Shown: positions 27,401-35,431 of the stretch, one piece after another
Position numbering within the stretch: the first letter of the stretch is position 1
How the letters are laid out: each line of letters begins with the position of its first letter
From: Marixanthotalea marina
Lineage (GTDB): Bacteria > Bacteroidota > Bacteroidia > Flavobacteriales > Flavobacteriaceae
Reading direction: 5' to 3'
DNA: 64,000 nucleotides
NCBI GenBank assembly: GCA_018883545.1
Contig: JAHLEH010000011.1
Span: forward strand, 1 to 64,000
Made by a program: the position numbers and the translations under genes
The notes under the pieces: model-generated
Told to the model about the DNA's origin: nothing
Seen by the model: only the letters and a program-made list of their open reading frames with translations
Databases searched by the model: none

Positions 27401-28209
27401 TTGGTATTGATGGTAAGAATAGGTTTTTGGAATTAACAGATAAATATTTGCCATTTAAGTCTTTACCAACTAATTTAAGAGGGGCCACTGCCTTAGAAAT
27501 CCCGTTTAATTCTGATGGAAAGGAAACCTATAGTTTAATTAAATTAGATAACGTTTTAAGAGACCAATCACTTTATTTAAATGATGTTTTTGTGAATTTG
27601 GGAAGTGAAGGGATAGAAATGAAAATTGATACAAAGTTTACAGGGCATATAAATTCATACTATGCCAGTGTTTTAGATAACCCCAACCCAGATGTTGTGA
27701 AAAAGTCGGTTTATGAGAATTTGTATGGGCAATTAAATGAAGATTTTACACTGAATGAATTAACTAATATTAAAAGAGTTAATAATGATAGTTTGGTGCA
27801 GTATGAAACTCAACTAACCTTAAACAAAAAGATTAATAAAATAGGTTCTATAAATATATTTCAATTGCCAATTGTTTCAAACCCTTATACCAGCGACATT
27901 GTCAGTCCAGAAAATAGAAAATACCCAATTGAATACAACCAATATGAAAACGTTGATGAATACATCAATAATTATGATATTGAGATAGATCCAGCAATGG
28001 ATTTTATTGAAATTCCTGAAAGTAAAATGTTAACTTTTGGTAATCACATTTACGAGATATCTTATACTAAGTTAAAGGCAAACCATCTTAAGGTGAGAAT
28101 CTATGCTAAACCATCTTTAGAGAATATCGAAGTAAAAGATTATGACGGATTTAAAAATTATGTAAAATCTATTTTAGATGCTCAAAAGGAATTTATTGGT
28201 TATAAATAG
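24463..28209 (+). CDS. Large exported DUF3857/transglutaminase-like protein with TPR region
   Basis: A 1248-residue protein with a signal peptide (MRKIFLAVFVILNIYSLTAQ). Residues about 220-310 (VILSLGSGSAFKVWLND, VTIPKGENRLLIKC) look like a galactose-binding-type beta domain. About 340-640 is TPR-like helical repeats (ANTYLRNSKYEEAKRALQGF, KLGDNKEALLAYQKAL). About 660-830 is DUF3857 (SEIIKPDGSIVPADR). The transglutaminase-like core follows, with Cys933 in ALGDCKDFS, His975 in FNHCIV and Asp993 in ELTDKYLP forming a complete triad. Such proteins are common and uncharacterised in Bacteroidota; peptide cleavage or crosslinking in the periplasm is possible. Codon use is more A/T-rich than the preceding kdnA-like gene. 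Confidence 0.85.
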   Translation: MRKIFLAVFVILNIYSLTAQESMKLFWEQLLKNNRQEASQIYSNANKNGIESLLTGEILREELGQFTENKKFYEAFINHLDFEYYLYALWNKSFFFDTYITTGFNERNKSVIQNIAKANISNGDLADAIKYLQSVVGRENNDWTTYFELNKSINAIKSWQFCGVFENLNESGLDKVYDPETKYLSNELFNASSNGYVGWYTPEITGEPYQFFTNHDWYGPGVNYAQTFIHAEEDSRVILSLGSGSAFKVWLNDILIYKNTEDVTTDLNAYKVKVTIPKGENRLLIKCAEKDSGSYFIVRALNEDGSINNTLKYSSEAIQFNKSNESELNPEILENNFEKYFKDKVSNNPDNFFYAYCLANTYLRNSKYEEAKRALQGFLVKYPKSSIVRKMMMLIYSAQGDVTSYNELKKNMELDDPDYYLPIVLKIRDSSELSRMTLEELKVFIDKFKSTVDNNILSFAADFLYEARKENLVGLRKMLDNIMAVSEDNISILLSCAPLYGNIFKEDDKTIELLESINKKYFTYQGVKTLARYYDNKKEKEKSLTILSRDLDKLSTDNSYIYEIVNKMHNYRMYKESMPYINSGLENFPYCFKFLELKGDALIKLGDNKEALLAYQKALKHNSADNGLRKKIRDLKNEPNILNEIVIEDVYKFIEQNRGKIKSNNYGYNILNDDSNIELYNEGGGRYRFVYLYEITSNEGIESFKEYNLGLSGNYHITKSEIIKPDGSIVPADRQGSSFVFKGLAQGDVIYLDYENSFASSGRFYKDYSDRFILDSYHPLMASNIKLVVPKGKTISYKVVNGSLEPEIKKTDTYDLYQWKVTDLAGIPQQEDYMASMIDVTRSLHISTIPNWNEISRWYSDLVRSSVEIDAKVKEVFVSLFPNGHKDLKEEERARVIYNYIKNNFTYSYVGFRQSGFVPQKPSKTIKTALGDCKDFSTLFLTLARMADLKCNLVLVSTSDNGRNDLVLPSTDFNHCIVEVGIDGKNRFLELTDKYLPFKSLPTNLRGATALEIPFNSDGKETYSLIKLDNVLRDQSLYLNDVFVNLGSEGIEMKIDTKFTGHINSYYASVLDNPNPDVVKKSVYENLYGQLNEDFTLNELTNIKRVNNDSLVQYETQLTLNKKINKIGSINIFQLPIVSNPYTSDIVSPENRKYPIEYNQYENVDEYINNYDIEIDPAMDFIEIPESKMLTFGNHIYEISYTKLKANHLKVRIYAKPSLENIEVKDYDGFKNYVKSILDAQKEFIGYK

Positions 28210-28363
28210 AGCAGTAATTTTTTCCTATTGTATTTAACTTAATCTTGGTAAAAAAAAGAAGAAAGTTTAAAATTAAGTCCATATAAAAACAGAGTATACG
28301 TAAAATTAGTCAGGAATCATTAATTGTCAATTTTTATTACCTTTAAAGGTAAATTGTTTATTA

Positions 28364-31300
28364 ATGGGTAAACTAAAATTACTGTTTTTATATTTTTTTC
28401 CTTACTTGGTTTATTCACAAATAAGTGAAAAGCAATTTGCATTTGGATCGCTTACAATTAAGGAAGGCCTATCGCAAAACAGTGTTATAAGTATGGCCCA
28501 AGACAGTATTGGCTATATGTGGTTTGCCACACAGGATGGATTAAATAGGTACGATGGCAAAAACTTTAAGGTTTTCAATAAGCAATTTGAAGATATTACG
28601 AGACCAACTTTTAGTAAGCTTGGTAAAGTCTATATAGACAAGGAAAATAGCATTTGGATTGTAAGTAACTCTGGAGTTTTAGAAAAACTAGACAGTACTG
28701 CAAATAGTTTTAAAACGATATCTTCCCTAAAAAATGTTAGTACCATTTACCAAGACCAAAATCTGAATTATTATATAGGAACCTATAATTCCGGGTTGTT
28801 CAAAATAGATGCTAAAACCAAAGATACTTTGCAAGTATTTCCAAGTAGTGAACTATCTACAACGGTTTATGATTTTTTTGAGCAGAAGGATGAAATCTAT
28901 ATAGCTGCTTCTGGGGCAGTTTTCACACTAGAGAAAAATAAGACCCTTCAATTAAAGAAAGTCTACGAACAGAAAGGAATTAATTTTAGTTGCATTGAAG
29001 TATCCAAAGATGGTACTATATGGCTAGGTTCCTACGGCAATGGGTTATTTTTTAAAACCCCAAACCAAAATACGTTTACAGCTATTAATAAAAATGATTT
29101 ACCTGCTGATTTAAACATAGAAGATATTTTGGTTGATGAAAAAAACAGGCTTTGGATAGCCACTTATGGTAAAGGGGTGTATTTATATGATTTAAATACA
29201 GGTAAGGTGCAGAATTTTTTAGCAAATAAAGACAACCCTTTTGATTTGCATTACAATGATATACTTTCAATTTTTGAAGATAATACAGGTGTAATTTGGT
29301 TCGGGTCAGATGGCGCAGGAGCTAGTTATTATGACGAACATCTTATAAAGTTTAATGTGTTAACCAATAGTCAATTGCCAAAGGAGGTTAATGTAGATGT
29401 GGTTAGAAGTATAACTTCTAATAACGATAATAAATTATGGGTGGGCACTTCTGGTAAGGGTTTAACTTTTATGGATTTAAAATCGCATATCTATAAAACT
29501 TACACTACTGAAAACACGCCGGGTTTAAATAGTAATCGCATTGTTAGCTTGGATTATAATGATGAAGCCCTTTGGGTCGGTCACCAGGGGTTTGGTTTGA
29601 ACGTACTAGAAAATGGAACCTATAGAAACTTTCCGGAGATATCAAATTTTACGGTATGGCGCATCATAAATGTTTCAGATACTTCAAGTTGGTTATGTAC
29701 AGAAAGAAATGGATTGGTTCATTTTGATAAAGAAAAGGGCATTTTAAAACAATTTAATGAAGATAACACGAATCTTACTTCAAACAATATCAGAGCCATT
29801 GCCATTGACGATAATATTGTTTGGATTGGCACCGAAGGTAAAGGGCTGTTTAAATTAGACACAAAAACTGGAGAATGCATTAAAATTGATGCCATAAACG
29901 ACCCTATTAAATCATTATTGCTTGTTGACAACTTGCTTTGGGTTGGTACTTATGGCAACGGATTAAAAAGCTATAATTTAGGTTCGGGAGAAACAAAGAC
30001 ATTTTCAATAGCCAATGGTTTGCCTAACAATGTTATTTACGGCATTTTACCGGATAATAACGGTGATTTATGGTTGAGTTCTAATTACGGATTGAGTAAA
30101 TTTAGTCCGAACAACAATGAGCCACCTCTCATTAAAAACTACACCGATGCCGATGGTTTGCAAAATTTAGAGTTTAATACCGGAGCCTACTACCAAGATA
30201 TAAATGGTACAATATATTTTGGGGGATTGGATGGTATAAACTGGTTTAATCCAGACCAATTAACAATCAATACGGTACAACCTAAAACTATAATTTCAAG
30301 TTTTGATGTTTTTTCAAAACCGTATCCGTTAAACGAAGGGCAGGCTTTATACCATGACGAAAACACTGTTACTTTTTCATTTTCGTCTTTGCACTTTTCT
30401 GCTCCAGACAGAAATCAATATAAATATCAGCTTGTTAACCACGATTCAACTTGGGTTGAGGCAAAAAACAATAATATAGCTCACTATACAAACCTGCCTC
30501 CAAACAATTATGTTTTTAGGGTGAAATCAAGTAATTACGATGGTGTTTGGAACAATACGCCTGCTACTTTCGGTTTTACAATTTTAAAACCTTGGTACCA
30601 AACCAATTTATCCATAGCTATTTACATTCTTGCATTTATATTATTACTAGCACTTATTTATCGCTATTTAAACTGGCGTTGGTACGTGAAAAATCAGTTG
30701 CGATTGGAGCAGGAGGAAACAGTGCGATTGAAAAAAATTGATGAATTAAAAACCAAACTATATACAAATATTTCGCATGAAATTAGAACACCCCTTACAT
30801 TAATTTTAGGCCCCTTAGAAAACCAATTGTCTAAAGAAAACATTTCCAAAGAAGATAGCAAAGAGCTGTCTTTGGTTAAAAGCAACGCAAATAGATTATT
30901 GAACCTTGTAAACCAGATGTTGGATTTGTCGGTAATAGATTCTGGAAAACAACAACTTAAAATATCAAAGGGCAATCTAACCATGACATTGCAACAGGCA
31001 GTGGAAGCATTTCAATATAGAGCCAAAGAAAAGAAAATTGAAATTCAATCAAGTATTCAAGGATTAAAATCAGCTTGGTTTGATAAGGATGTTATTGAAA
31101 AGGTGGTTTACAACTTATTATCAAATGCCGTAAAGTATTCGCCAGATAAAGGAACTGTGCTGTTTAAGGCGCATCGCTTAGATAATATGATGGTGCTTTC
31201 GGTTATAAATGAAACGGCCCAAGTAACAAAATCAGACTTAAATAAGTTGTTTAATCGTTTTTATCAGGAAAATGAAGCTTCAGACGGCGTTGGTGTGGGT

Positions 31301-32239
31301 TTAGCTTTGGTTAAGGAATTGGTGAACTTATCCAAGGGCACAATTATCGCCAATAATTTAGATGTTGATAAAATTCAGTTTACGGTAACATTACCAATTG
31401 AAAAATCAGCTTTTAATGAAAAGGAATTGATTGTAGGGGATAATTTCCAACCAAAACCTGAGACAACAAACAATGAAAATAATAAAACAAAACAGCCTGT
31501 TTTACTTATTGTGGAAGACGATAAGGATATTAGAAACTTTGTGGCCTCAATTTTTAAAGGAGAATACAAAATAGAAAAAGCCAGAGATGGTAAAGAAGGG
31601 ATAGATAAAGCTTTAGAAATACTTCCAGATGTTATTGTAAGCGACATAATGATGCCCAATAAAAATGGATTGGAATTATGCGAGACAATCAAAACCGATG
31701 CTTTAACAAGTCATATTCCCGTAGTGCTGTTAACTGCAAAAGTAGGAGAAGAACACGAAATTTTTGGATTTAAAACGGGTGCCGATGCTTATATAACAAA
31801 ACCTTTTAGTAGCGAAAAACTTAAGATAGTTGTAGAAAAATTGCTGGAAACCAGACAAAAACTAGAAAAGCATTACAGTAAAACATTTAGCATAAATCCC
31901 AATTTGGCCATTACTTCTGTAGAAAACGATTTTTTACAGCGTTTAAAAACGGTTCTGGAAACACATATTACTGAAACATCTTTTTCAAGTGATAAATTTT
32001 CTAAGCTTATGAACATGAGCCGCACCCAATTGCACAGAAAACTACATGCCATTGTTGGTATGTCTACAACCGAATTTATTAGGTCACAAAGATTAAAACA
32101 AGCCATTGAAATTTTAAAAAATACAGATCTCACAATAGCAGAAATAGCTTATAAAGTTGGATTTAATACACCTTCCTATTTTAATAAATGCTTTAAGGAA
32201 GCCTACGGCTGTACACCACAAGAATACCAGGGAAAATAA
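28364..32239 (+). CDS. Hybrid two-component system regulator (HTCS) with AraC output domain
   Basis: A 1291-residue one-protein signalling system. A signal peptide (to about 19) is followed by a two-propeller periplasmic sensor (about 20-690) with repeated WxG(T/S)xGxGL strands such as LWVGTSGKGLTF and IWIGTEGKGLFKL. A Y_Y_Y domain (about 690-755), one membrane helix (about 765-787), HisKA with His805 (NISHEIRTPLT) and HATPase (NLLSNAVKYS) come next. A receiver with Asp1094 (VSDIMMPN) and a C-terminal AraC helix-turn-helix (about 1185-1290, IAEIAYKVGFNTPSYFNKCF) complete it. HTCS proteins usually sense oligosaccharides and switch on an adjacent polysaccharide utilisation locus. None is adjacent here, only repeated sites and a gene relic downstream, so its target may have been lost or lies elsewhere. 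Confidence 0.93.
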   Translation: MGKLKLLFLYFFPYLVYSQISEKQFAFGSLTIKEGLSQNSVISMAQDSIGYMWFATQDGLNRYDGKNFKVFNKQFEDITRPTFSKLGKVYIDKENSIWIVSNSGVLEKLDSTANSFKTISSLKNVSTIYQDQNLNYYIGTYNSGLFKIDAKTKDTLQVFPSSELSTTVYDFFEQKDEIYIAASGAVFTLEKNKTLQLKKVYEQKGINFSCIEVSKDGTIWLGSYGNGLFFKTPNQNTFTAINKNDLPADLNIEDILVDEKNRLWIATYGKGVYLYDLNTGKVQNFLANKDNPFDLHYNDILSIFEDNTGVIWFGSDGAGASYYDEHLIKFNVLTNSQLPKEVNVDVVRSITSNNDNKLWVGTSGKGLTFMDLKSHIYKTYTTENTPGLNSNRIVSLDYNDEALWVGHQGFGLNVLENGTYRNFPEISNFTVWRIINVSDTSSWLCTERNGLVHFDKEKGILKQFNEDNTNLTSNNIRAIAIDDNIVWIGTEGKGLFKLDTKTGECIKIDAINDPIKSLLLVDNLLWVGTYGNGLKSYNLGSGETKTFSIANGLPNNVIYGILPDNNGDLWLSSNYGLSKFSPNNNEPPLIKNYTDADGLQNLEFNTGAYYQDINGTIYFGGLDGINWFNPDQLTINTVQPKTIISSFDVFSKPYPLNEGQALYHDENTVTFSFSSLHFSAPDRNQYKYQLVNHDSTWVEAKNNNIAHYTNLPPNNYVFRVKSSNYDGVWNNTPATFGFTILKPWYQTNLSIAIYILAFILLLALIYRYLNWRWYVKNQLRLEQEETVRLKKIDELKTKLYTNISHEIRTPLTLILGPLENQLSKENISKEDSKELSLVKSNANRLLNLVNQMLDLSVIDSGKQQLKISKGNLTMTLQQAVEAFQYRAKEKKIEIQSSIQGLKSAWFDKDVIEKVVYNLLSNAVKYSPDKGTVLFKAHRLDNMMVLSVINETAQVTKSDLNKLFNRFYQENEASDGVGVGLALVKELVNLSKGTIIANNLDVDKIQFTVTLPIEKSAFNEKELIVGDNFQPKPETTNNENNKTKQPVLLIVEDDKDIRNFVASIFKGEYKIEKARDGKEGIDKALEILPDVIVSDIMMPNKNGLELCETIKTDALTSHIPVVLLTAKVGEEHEIFGFKTGADAYITKPFSSEKLKIVVEKLLETRQKLEKHYSKTFSINPNLAITSVENDFLQRLKTVLETHITETSFSSDKFSKLMNMSRTQLHRKLHAIVGMSTTEFIRSQRLKQAIEILKNTDLTIAEIAYKVGFNTPSYFNKCFKEAYGCTPQEYQGK

Positions 32240-32267
32240 GTAGTAACACAATTTTATTGCTGTTGTT

Positions 32268-32296
32268 ACATATGTGTTATCTTTTGAAACATATGT
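32268..32296. promoter_or_regulatory. Two ACATATGT boxes 21 bp apart downstream of the HTCS gene
   Basis: ACATATGT occurs at 32268-32275 and again at 32289-32296, two helical turns apart, inside related contexts (GTTACATATGTGTT and GAAACATATGTTGT). Direct repeats on one DNA face are what AraC-type output domains bind. They lie 29 bases after the HTCS stop codon. Confidence 0.4.
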
Positions 32297-32352
32297 TGTA
32301 CGGTGTTGTTTTATCTTATTCTAATTTTATCAAAAACAACAAGGCTGTTTAA

Positions 32353-32499
32353 GTGGATTCTCGTTCAAAAGAAATAGTAACAGATCATAATAAGATTTTT
32401 TTAAGTGTGGACCATTTAAAAGGTGGAGTCTATCAACTAAATATTTTATTGAACAACAAAGTGATTAAGACCATAGAAATAAATAGGAATAACCCATAA
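32353..32499 (+). pseudogene. Possible relic of a secreted protein C-terminus (T9SS-type-A-like)
   Basis: A 48-residue open frame from GTG with no plausible ribosome site. It encodes NKIFLSVDHLKGGVYQLNI followed by LLNNKVIKTIEIN. The pattern L..L..GVY.....NKVI....I resembles the C-terminal sorting domain of type IX-secreted proteins. An in-frame TAA lies directly before the GTG, so it cannot extend upstream. It is either the remaining tail of a deleted gene or chance. The rest of the 361-base gap (32240-32600) holds only the ACATATGT boxes and no other gene. Confidence 0.35.
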
Positions 32500-32600
32500 A
32501 AATATATAAAAGCGCTATTAATCAATTGAGGAAAAGGGAGACGATGCGGTAATACCAAATTTAGTTTCCCTTTTTATTTTAAACAAATAAAATATTAAAA

Positions 32601-32942
32601 ATGGATACAACGCAGACAAACACAGTAATTACAGAAGGAAAAAACATAGCAATTGTTTCTTATATAACCGTTATTGGTTTGGTCATTGCCTTTGTAATGA
32701 ACAATGACAAAAAAAATGAATTTGCCAAATACCATATAAAGCAGTCACTAGGGTTAGCACTTACGGGTGTGGCTATGGGAGCTATCGGGCTAATTCCTAT
32801 TTTGGGATGGCTGGTAAACATAGTTGGTTTCTTTGTTCTGTTGTATATGTGGGTAGTAGGGCTTTTAAATGCTATAAATGGAAAAGAAAAAGCGGTTCCT
32901 TTTTTAGGCTCTAAGTACGAAGCATGGTTCCATAATCTTTAA
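32601..32942 (+). CDS. DUF4870-family small membrane protein
   Basis: A 113-residue protein with about three membrane helices (about 16-34, 50-70, 72-95), the conserved AKYHIKQSLGLAL stretch between the first two, and MWVVGLLNAINGKEKAVPFLG near the end. This arrangement matches DUF4870 (Tic20-like) proteins, which have no settled function. It is the first gene of a co-directional group running to 36790; the next gene begins 13 bases downstream. Confidence 0.8.
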   Translation: MDTTQTNTVITEGKNIAIVSYITVIGLVIAFVMNNDKKNEFAKYHIKQSLGLALTGVAMGAIGLIPILGWLVNIVGFFVLLYMWVVGLLNAINGKEKAVPFLGSKYEAWFHNL

Positions 32943-32954
32943 AATATAAAAGCC

Positions 32955-33914
32955 ATGAAAACTAATCTTGTAATAACACTAATAATTTGCTTTTTAGTTG
33001 GGAGTAATGCTGAGGCCCAATTCCTTAAGAAACTGAAACAAAGAGCAGAGCAAGCGGCAGAACGAACCATCTTAAACAATACAGATGAGGTGGTTTCTCA
33101 AAAAACAGAAAAGACTATTGATGACATTACTGAAGGTGATGGCGGTAATAGTAATGATAACTCCACAGACCCAAACGCTTCAAAAGTAAAATTCGAAAAT
33201 CCATCAAAAGAAATCAAAACAGAAGCTAAAAGGGCATTTTATACCCACGATGTTATTGTAAAGTCTTTTGATAAAGAAAAACAAACCTTTACAACCAATT
33301 ATTTTGATGCCGACGAACTAGCAATGCAGTCTAATTTTATAGACCAAAATACAGGCAAACCAAAGACCACTTACATTGATAGTGAGGGTTATTTTATCGG
33401 GCTTAGCAGTTCAAAAGGTATTTATACAAAATCCAATTTATTAAGCATGGGTGCTATGGGCATGATGGCTCCCTCAATGATGATTAGTGCCTACAAATTA
33501 CCTGCAGGGCCATTTTGGGAAAAGTCAGAAGAGTTAAATAATCAAGGTCTTAAGTTAAACACTTTTATGTTTATCGAATTTGCTTTTGTATATACCCCAG
33601 ATCACTTCAGAGATGAGATGAATGGGAGCATGTATTCGGAATCTAAATTGGCTTGCCGTGGCGGTATGGGTTGTACCAAGTTTAGTGTAACCGAGTCTGG
33701 CTATTCAGGAAGTTATATCCTTTTTGATGCTGAAAACCGTTTGGCTGAAATAAATGTGGCTGCTACCAACGATCCTTTTTTTGGTACCAATAAAAGTAAA
33801 ATAGAATTCTTGTATGAGCCCTGTGAGGTTAATTTACCTGCTGCTGTTGAAGAAAAAATGCCAATGCAAGACCTTTTAATGAAAGGTATGAGCCCTAATA
33901 TTAATGAAGATTAA
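32955..33914 (+). CDS. Secreted protein of unknown function, mosaic of modules shared with neighbours
   Basis: A 319-residue protein with a signal peptide ending near AEAQ (residue 22). The mature N-terminus FLKKLKQRAEQAAERTIL followed by ..TDE.VS..TEKTID is nearly the same as in the protein at 34442-35419. The C-terminal part (FAFVYTPDHF ... CTKFSVTESGYSG ... FDAENRLAEINV, about 215-275) resembles the C-terminal part of the protein at 35432-36790, including paired Cys residues. I do not recognise a named family. It sits in a tight operon (gaps of 9-13 bases). Confidence 0.7.
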   Translation: MKTNLVITLIICFLVGSNAEAQFLKKLKQRAEQAAERTILNNTDEVVSQKTEKTIDDITEGDGGNSNDNSTDPNASKVKFENPSKEIKTEAKRAFYTHDVIVKSFDKEKQTFTTNYFDADELAMQSNFIDQNTGKPKTTYIDSEGYFIGLSSSKGIYTKSNLLSMGAMGMMAPSMMISAYKLPAGPFWEKSEELNNQGLKLNTFMFIEFAFVYTPDHFRDEMNGSMYSESKLACRGGMGCTKFSVTESGYSGSYILFDAENRLAEINVAATNDPFFGTNKSKIEFLYEPCEVNLPAAVEEKMPMQDLLMKGMSPNINED

Positions 33915-33923
33915 AAAACAATC

Positions 33924-34439
33924 ATGAAGAAAACAATTGTTCTATTACTGGTAACACTAAGTTTTTGTTGTAAAAACAACTCGTCTGGTAATCAAGCTGT
34001 CGCTGAAATTGGTGCTACAGATGAGAAAGCGGCTGTTGTATTGCAAATGGAAGGAGAAACTTATACCATCTTGCAAGAAAATTTACAGCCTATAAAAGTT
34101 GATTTTAATAACGGTGATTTACAATATGTTATTTGGCAGGATGGCAACCCTGTTCAAACCAATGTAAATATTACCGATGCAGATATTAAAACAAATGGTG
34201 CAGCAACTTATAGTATTCCTGAAGATAACAGTCCAAATATTAAGATAGATCTCAATTTTTACAATCAAGATCGGGATGCCTCTAGAATGAATAAGCGTAT
34301 TGTATTCCGCAAAGGAATCGTCAGTATAAAAAAGATTTCAGAGTATGCCTTAGAGATGACTTTTGAAGGAGAAGGCGGTGGTATGATGAAAAGCAGTGAA
34401 AGTTTTCCAATAAAAGGTTCTATTAACATAATATACTAG
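33924..34439 (+). CDS. Small lipoprotein of unknown function
   Basis: A 171-residue protein starting MKKTIVLLLVTLSFCCKNN, with a lipobox-type Cys at about 15-16, so likely lipid-anchored. The mature part is predicted mainly beta with no motif I recognise; EMTFEGEGGGMMKSSESFPIKG near the C-terminus suggests a compact beta domain. Its stop codon overlaps the GTG before the next gene's ATG, which implies translational coupling with 34442-35419. Confidence 0.65.
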   Translation: MKKTIVLLLVTLSFCCKNNSSGNQAVAEIGATDEKAAVVLQMEGETYTILQENLQPIKVDFNNGDLQYVIWQDGNPVQTNVNITDADIKTNGAATYSIPEDNSPNIKIDLNFYNQDRDASRMNKRIVFRKGIVSIKKISEYALEMTFEGEGGGMMKSSESFPIKGSINIIY

Positions 34440-34441
34440 TG

Positions 34442-35419
34442 ATGAAAACAAATAAAATGAGACATAAGCATATTTTTCTATTCTTAATTTGTATAAGTTT
34501 TAGTTTGTCTGCCGAAGCCCAATTCCTCAAAAAATTAAAAGAAAAAGCACAACAGGCGGCAGAACGCACCATTTTACGTAAAACGGATGAAAAAGTTTCT
34601 GAAACAACCGAAAAAACAATAGATGGAGCAACAAAGAAAAAGAAGAAATCAGAAAAAAATGATGATGTAGAAACATCCGATTCCAAAACAGTTTCAAATG
34701 AGGGAACAGTTTCCGACGACGAAAAGGCGCAAGGTATTCTAAATATCCTTTTAAGCCAAACCCCTACTGATTCAGATAAACAAACCAGTCAAACTGGTAT
34801 GTCTTCAATGGGCGCACCTTCGCCAGCACCACCAGATAACAATGTAAAACTACCAGATAGTTACAAGTTTTCATATCAAGCCACTATACAAGTAAAAAGT
34901 AATAATAAAACTGCAGAAGTTGAATATTTACTACAACCCAATGAAACCTATTATGCAAAAAAGCAAACCAAAAATGGATTTACCGAACATATTGTGTATG
35001 ACAATGAGCGTAGTATAGAAGTGTATTACGCTGAAATTGAAGGACAAAAAAGGCAAGCGCGTAAAAAAATGGGAATTCTTACAAAAGCTAGATTATTGGG
35101 AGCTTACAAAGATGCGCCAGGCAAGCAAGTAAAACCCTTAGGCAGCAAGAAACTATTAGGTTTTAATTGTGAAGGTTACGAAATCACAACTCAGGATGGA
35201 ACCACACAGTTTTGGGTAGCCAATGAGGCACCAGCAACGCTATATGGAGCCATGTTTGAAAAAAAGGCAGAAGCACCAAACTCACCGTTTACCAAAAACT
35301 CTATGATTATGGAGGTTACTTATACCTCCAACGAAGCAGCAAGCAAAAATTACCAAATGCTATGTACCCAACTGCAGCCAAAAAGCATGGTATTTAACAA
35401 AACAGAGTATATAGAATAA
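34442..35419 (+). CDS. DUF4412-domain secreted protein
   Basis: A 325-residue protein. I take ATG at 34442 as the start; a GTG one codon earlier overlaps the previous stop. A signal peptide ends near AEAQ. The mature N-terminus FLKKLKEKAQQAAERTIL is shared with 32955-33914, followed by a Lys/Glu-rich low-complexity linker (about 60-120). The globular part (about 135-325: YKFSYQATIQVKSNNKTAEV, LLGFNCEGYEITTQDGTTQF, SMIMEVTY) fits DUF4412, a periplasmic beta-rich fold of unknown role, somewhat like LolA/LolB folds. Confidence 0.7.
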   Translation: MKTNKMRHKHIFLFLICISFSLSAEAQFLKKLKEKAQQAAERTILRKTDEKVSETTEKTIDGATKKKKKSEKNDDVETSDSKTVSNEGTVSDDEKAQGILNILLSQTPTDSDKQTSQTGMSSMGAPSPAPPDNNVKLPDSYKFSYQATIQVKSNNKTAEVEYLLQPNETYYAKKQTKNGFTEHIVYDNERSIEVYYAEIEGQKRQARKKMGILTKARLLGAYKDAPGKQVKPLGSKKLLGFNCEGYEITTQDGTTQFWVANEAPATLYGAMFEKKAEAPNSPFTKNSMIMEVTYTSNEAASKNYQMLCTQLQPKSMVFNKTEYIE

Positions 35420-35431
35420 ACATACTAAACT

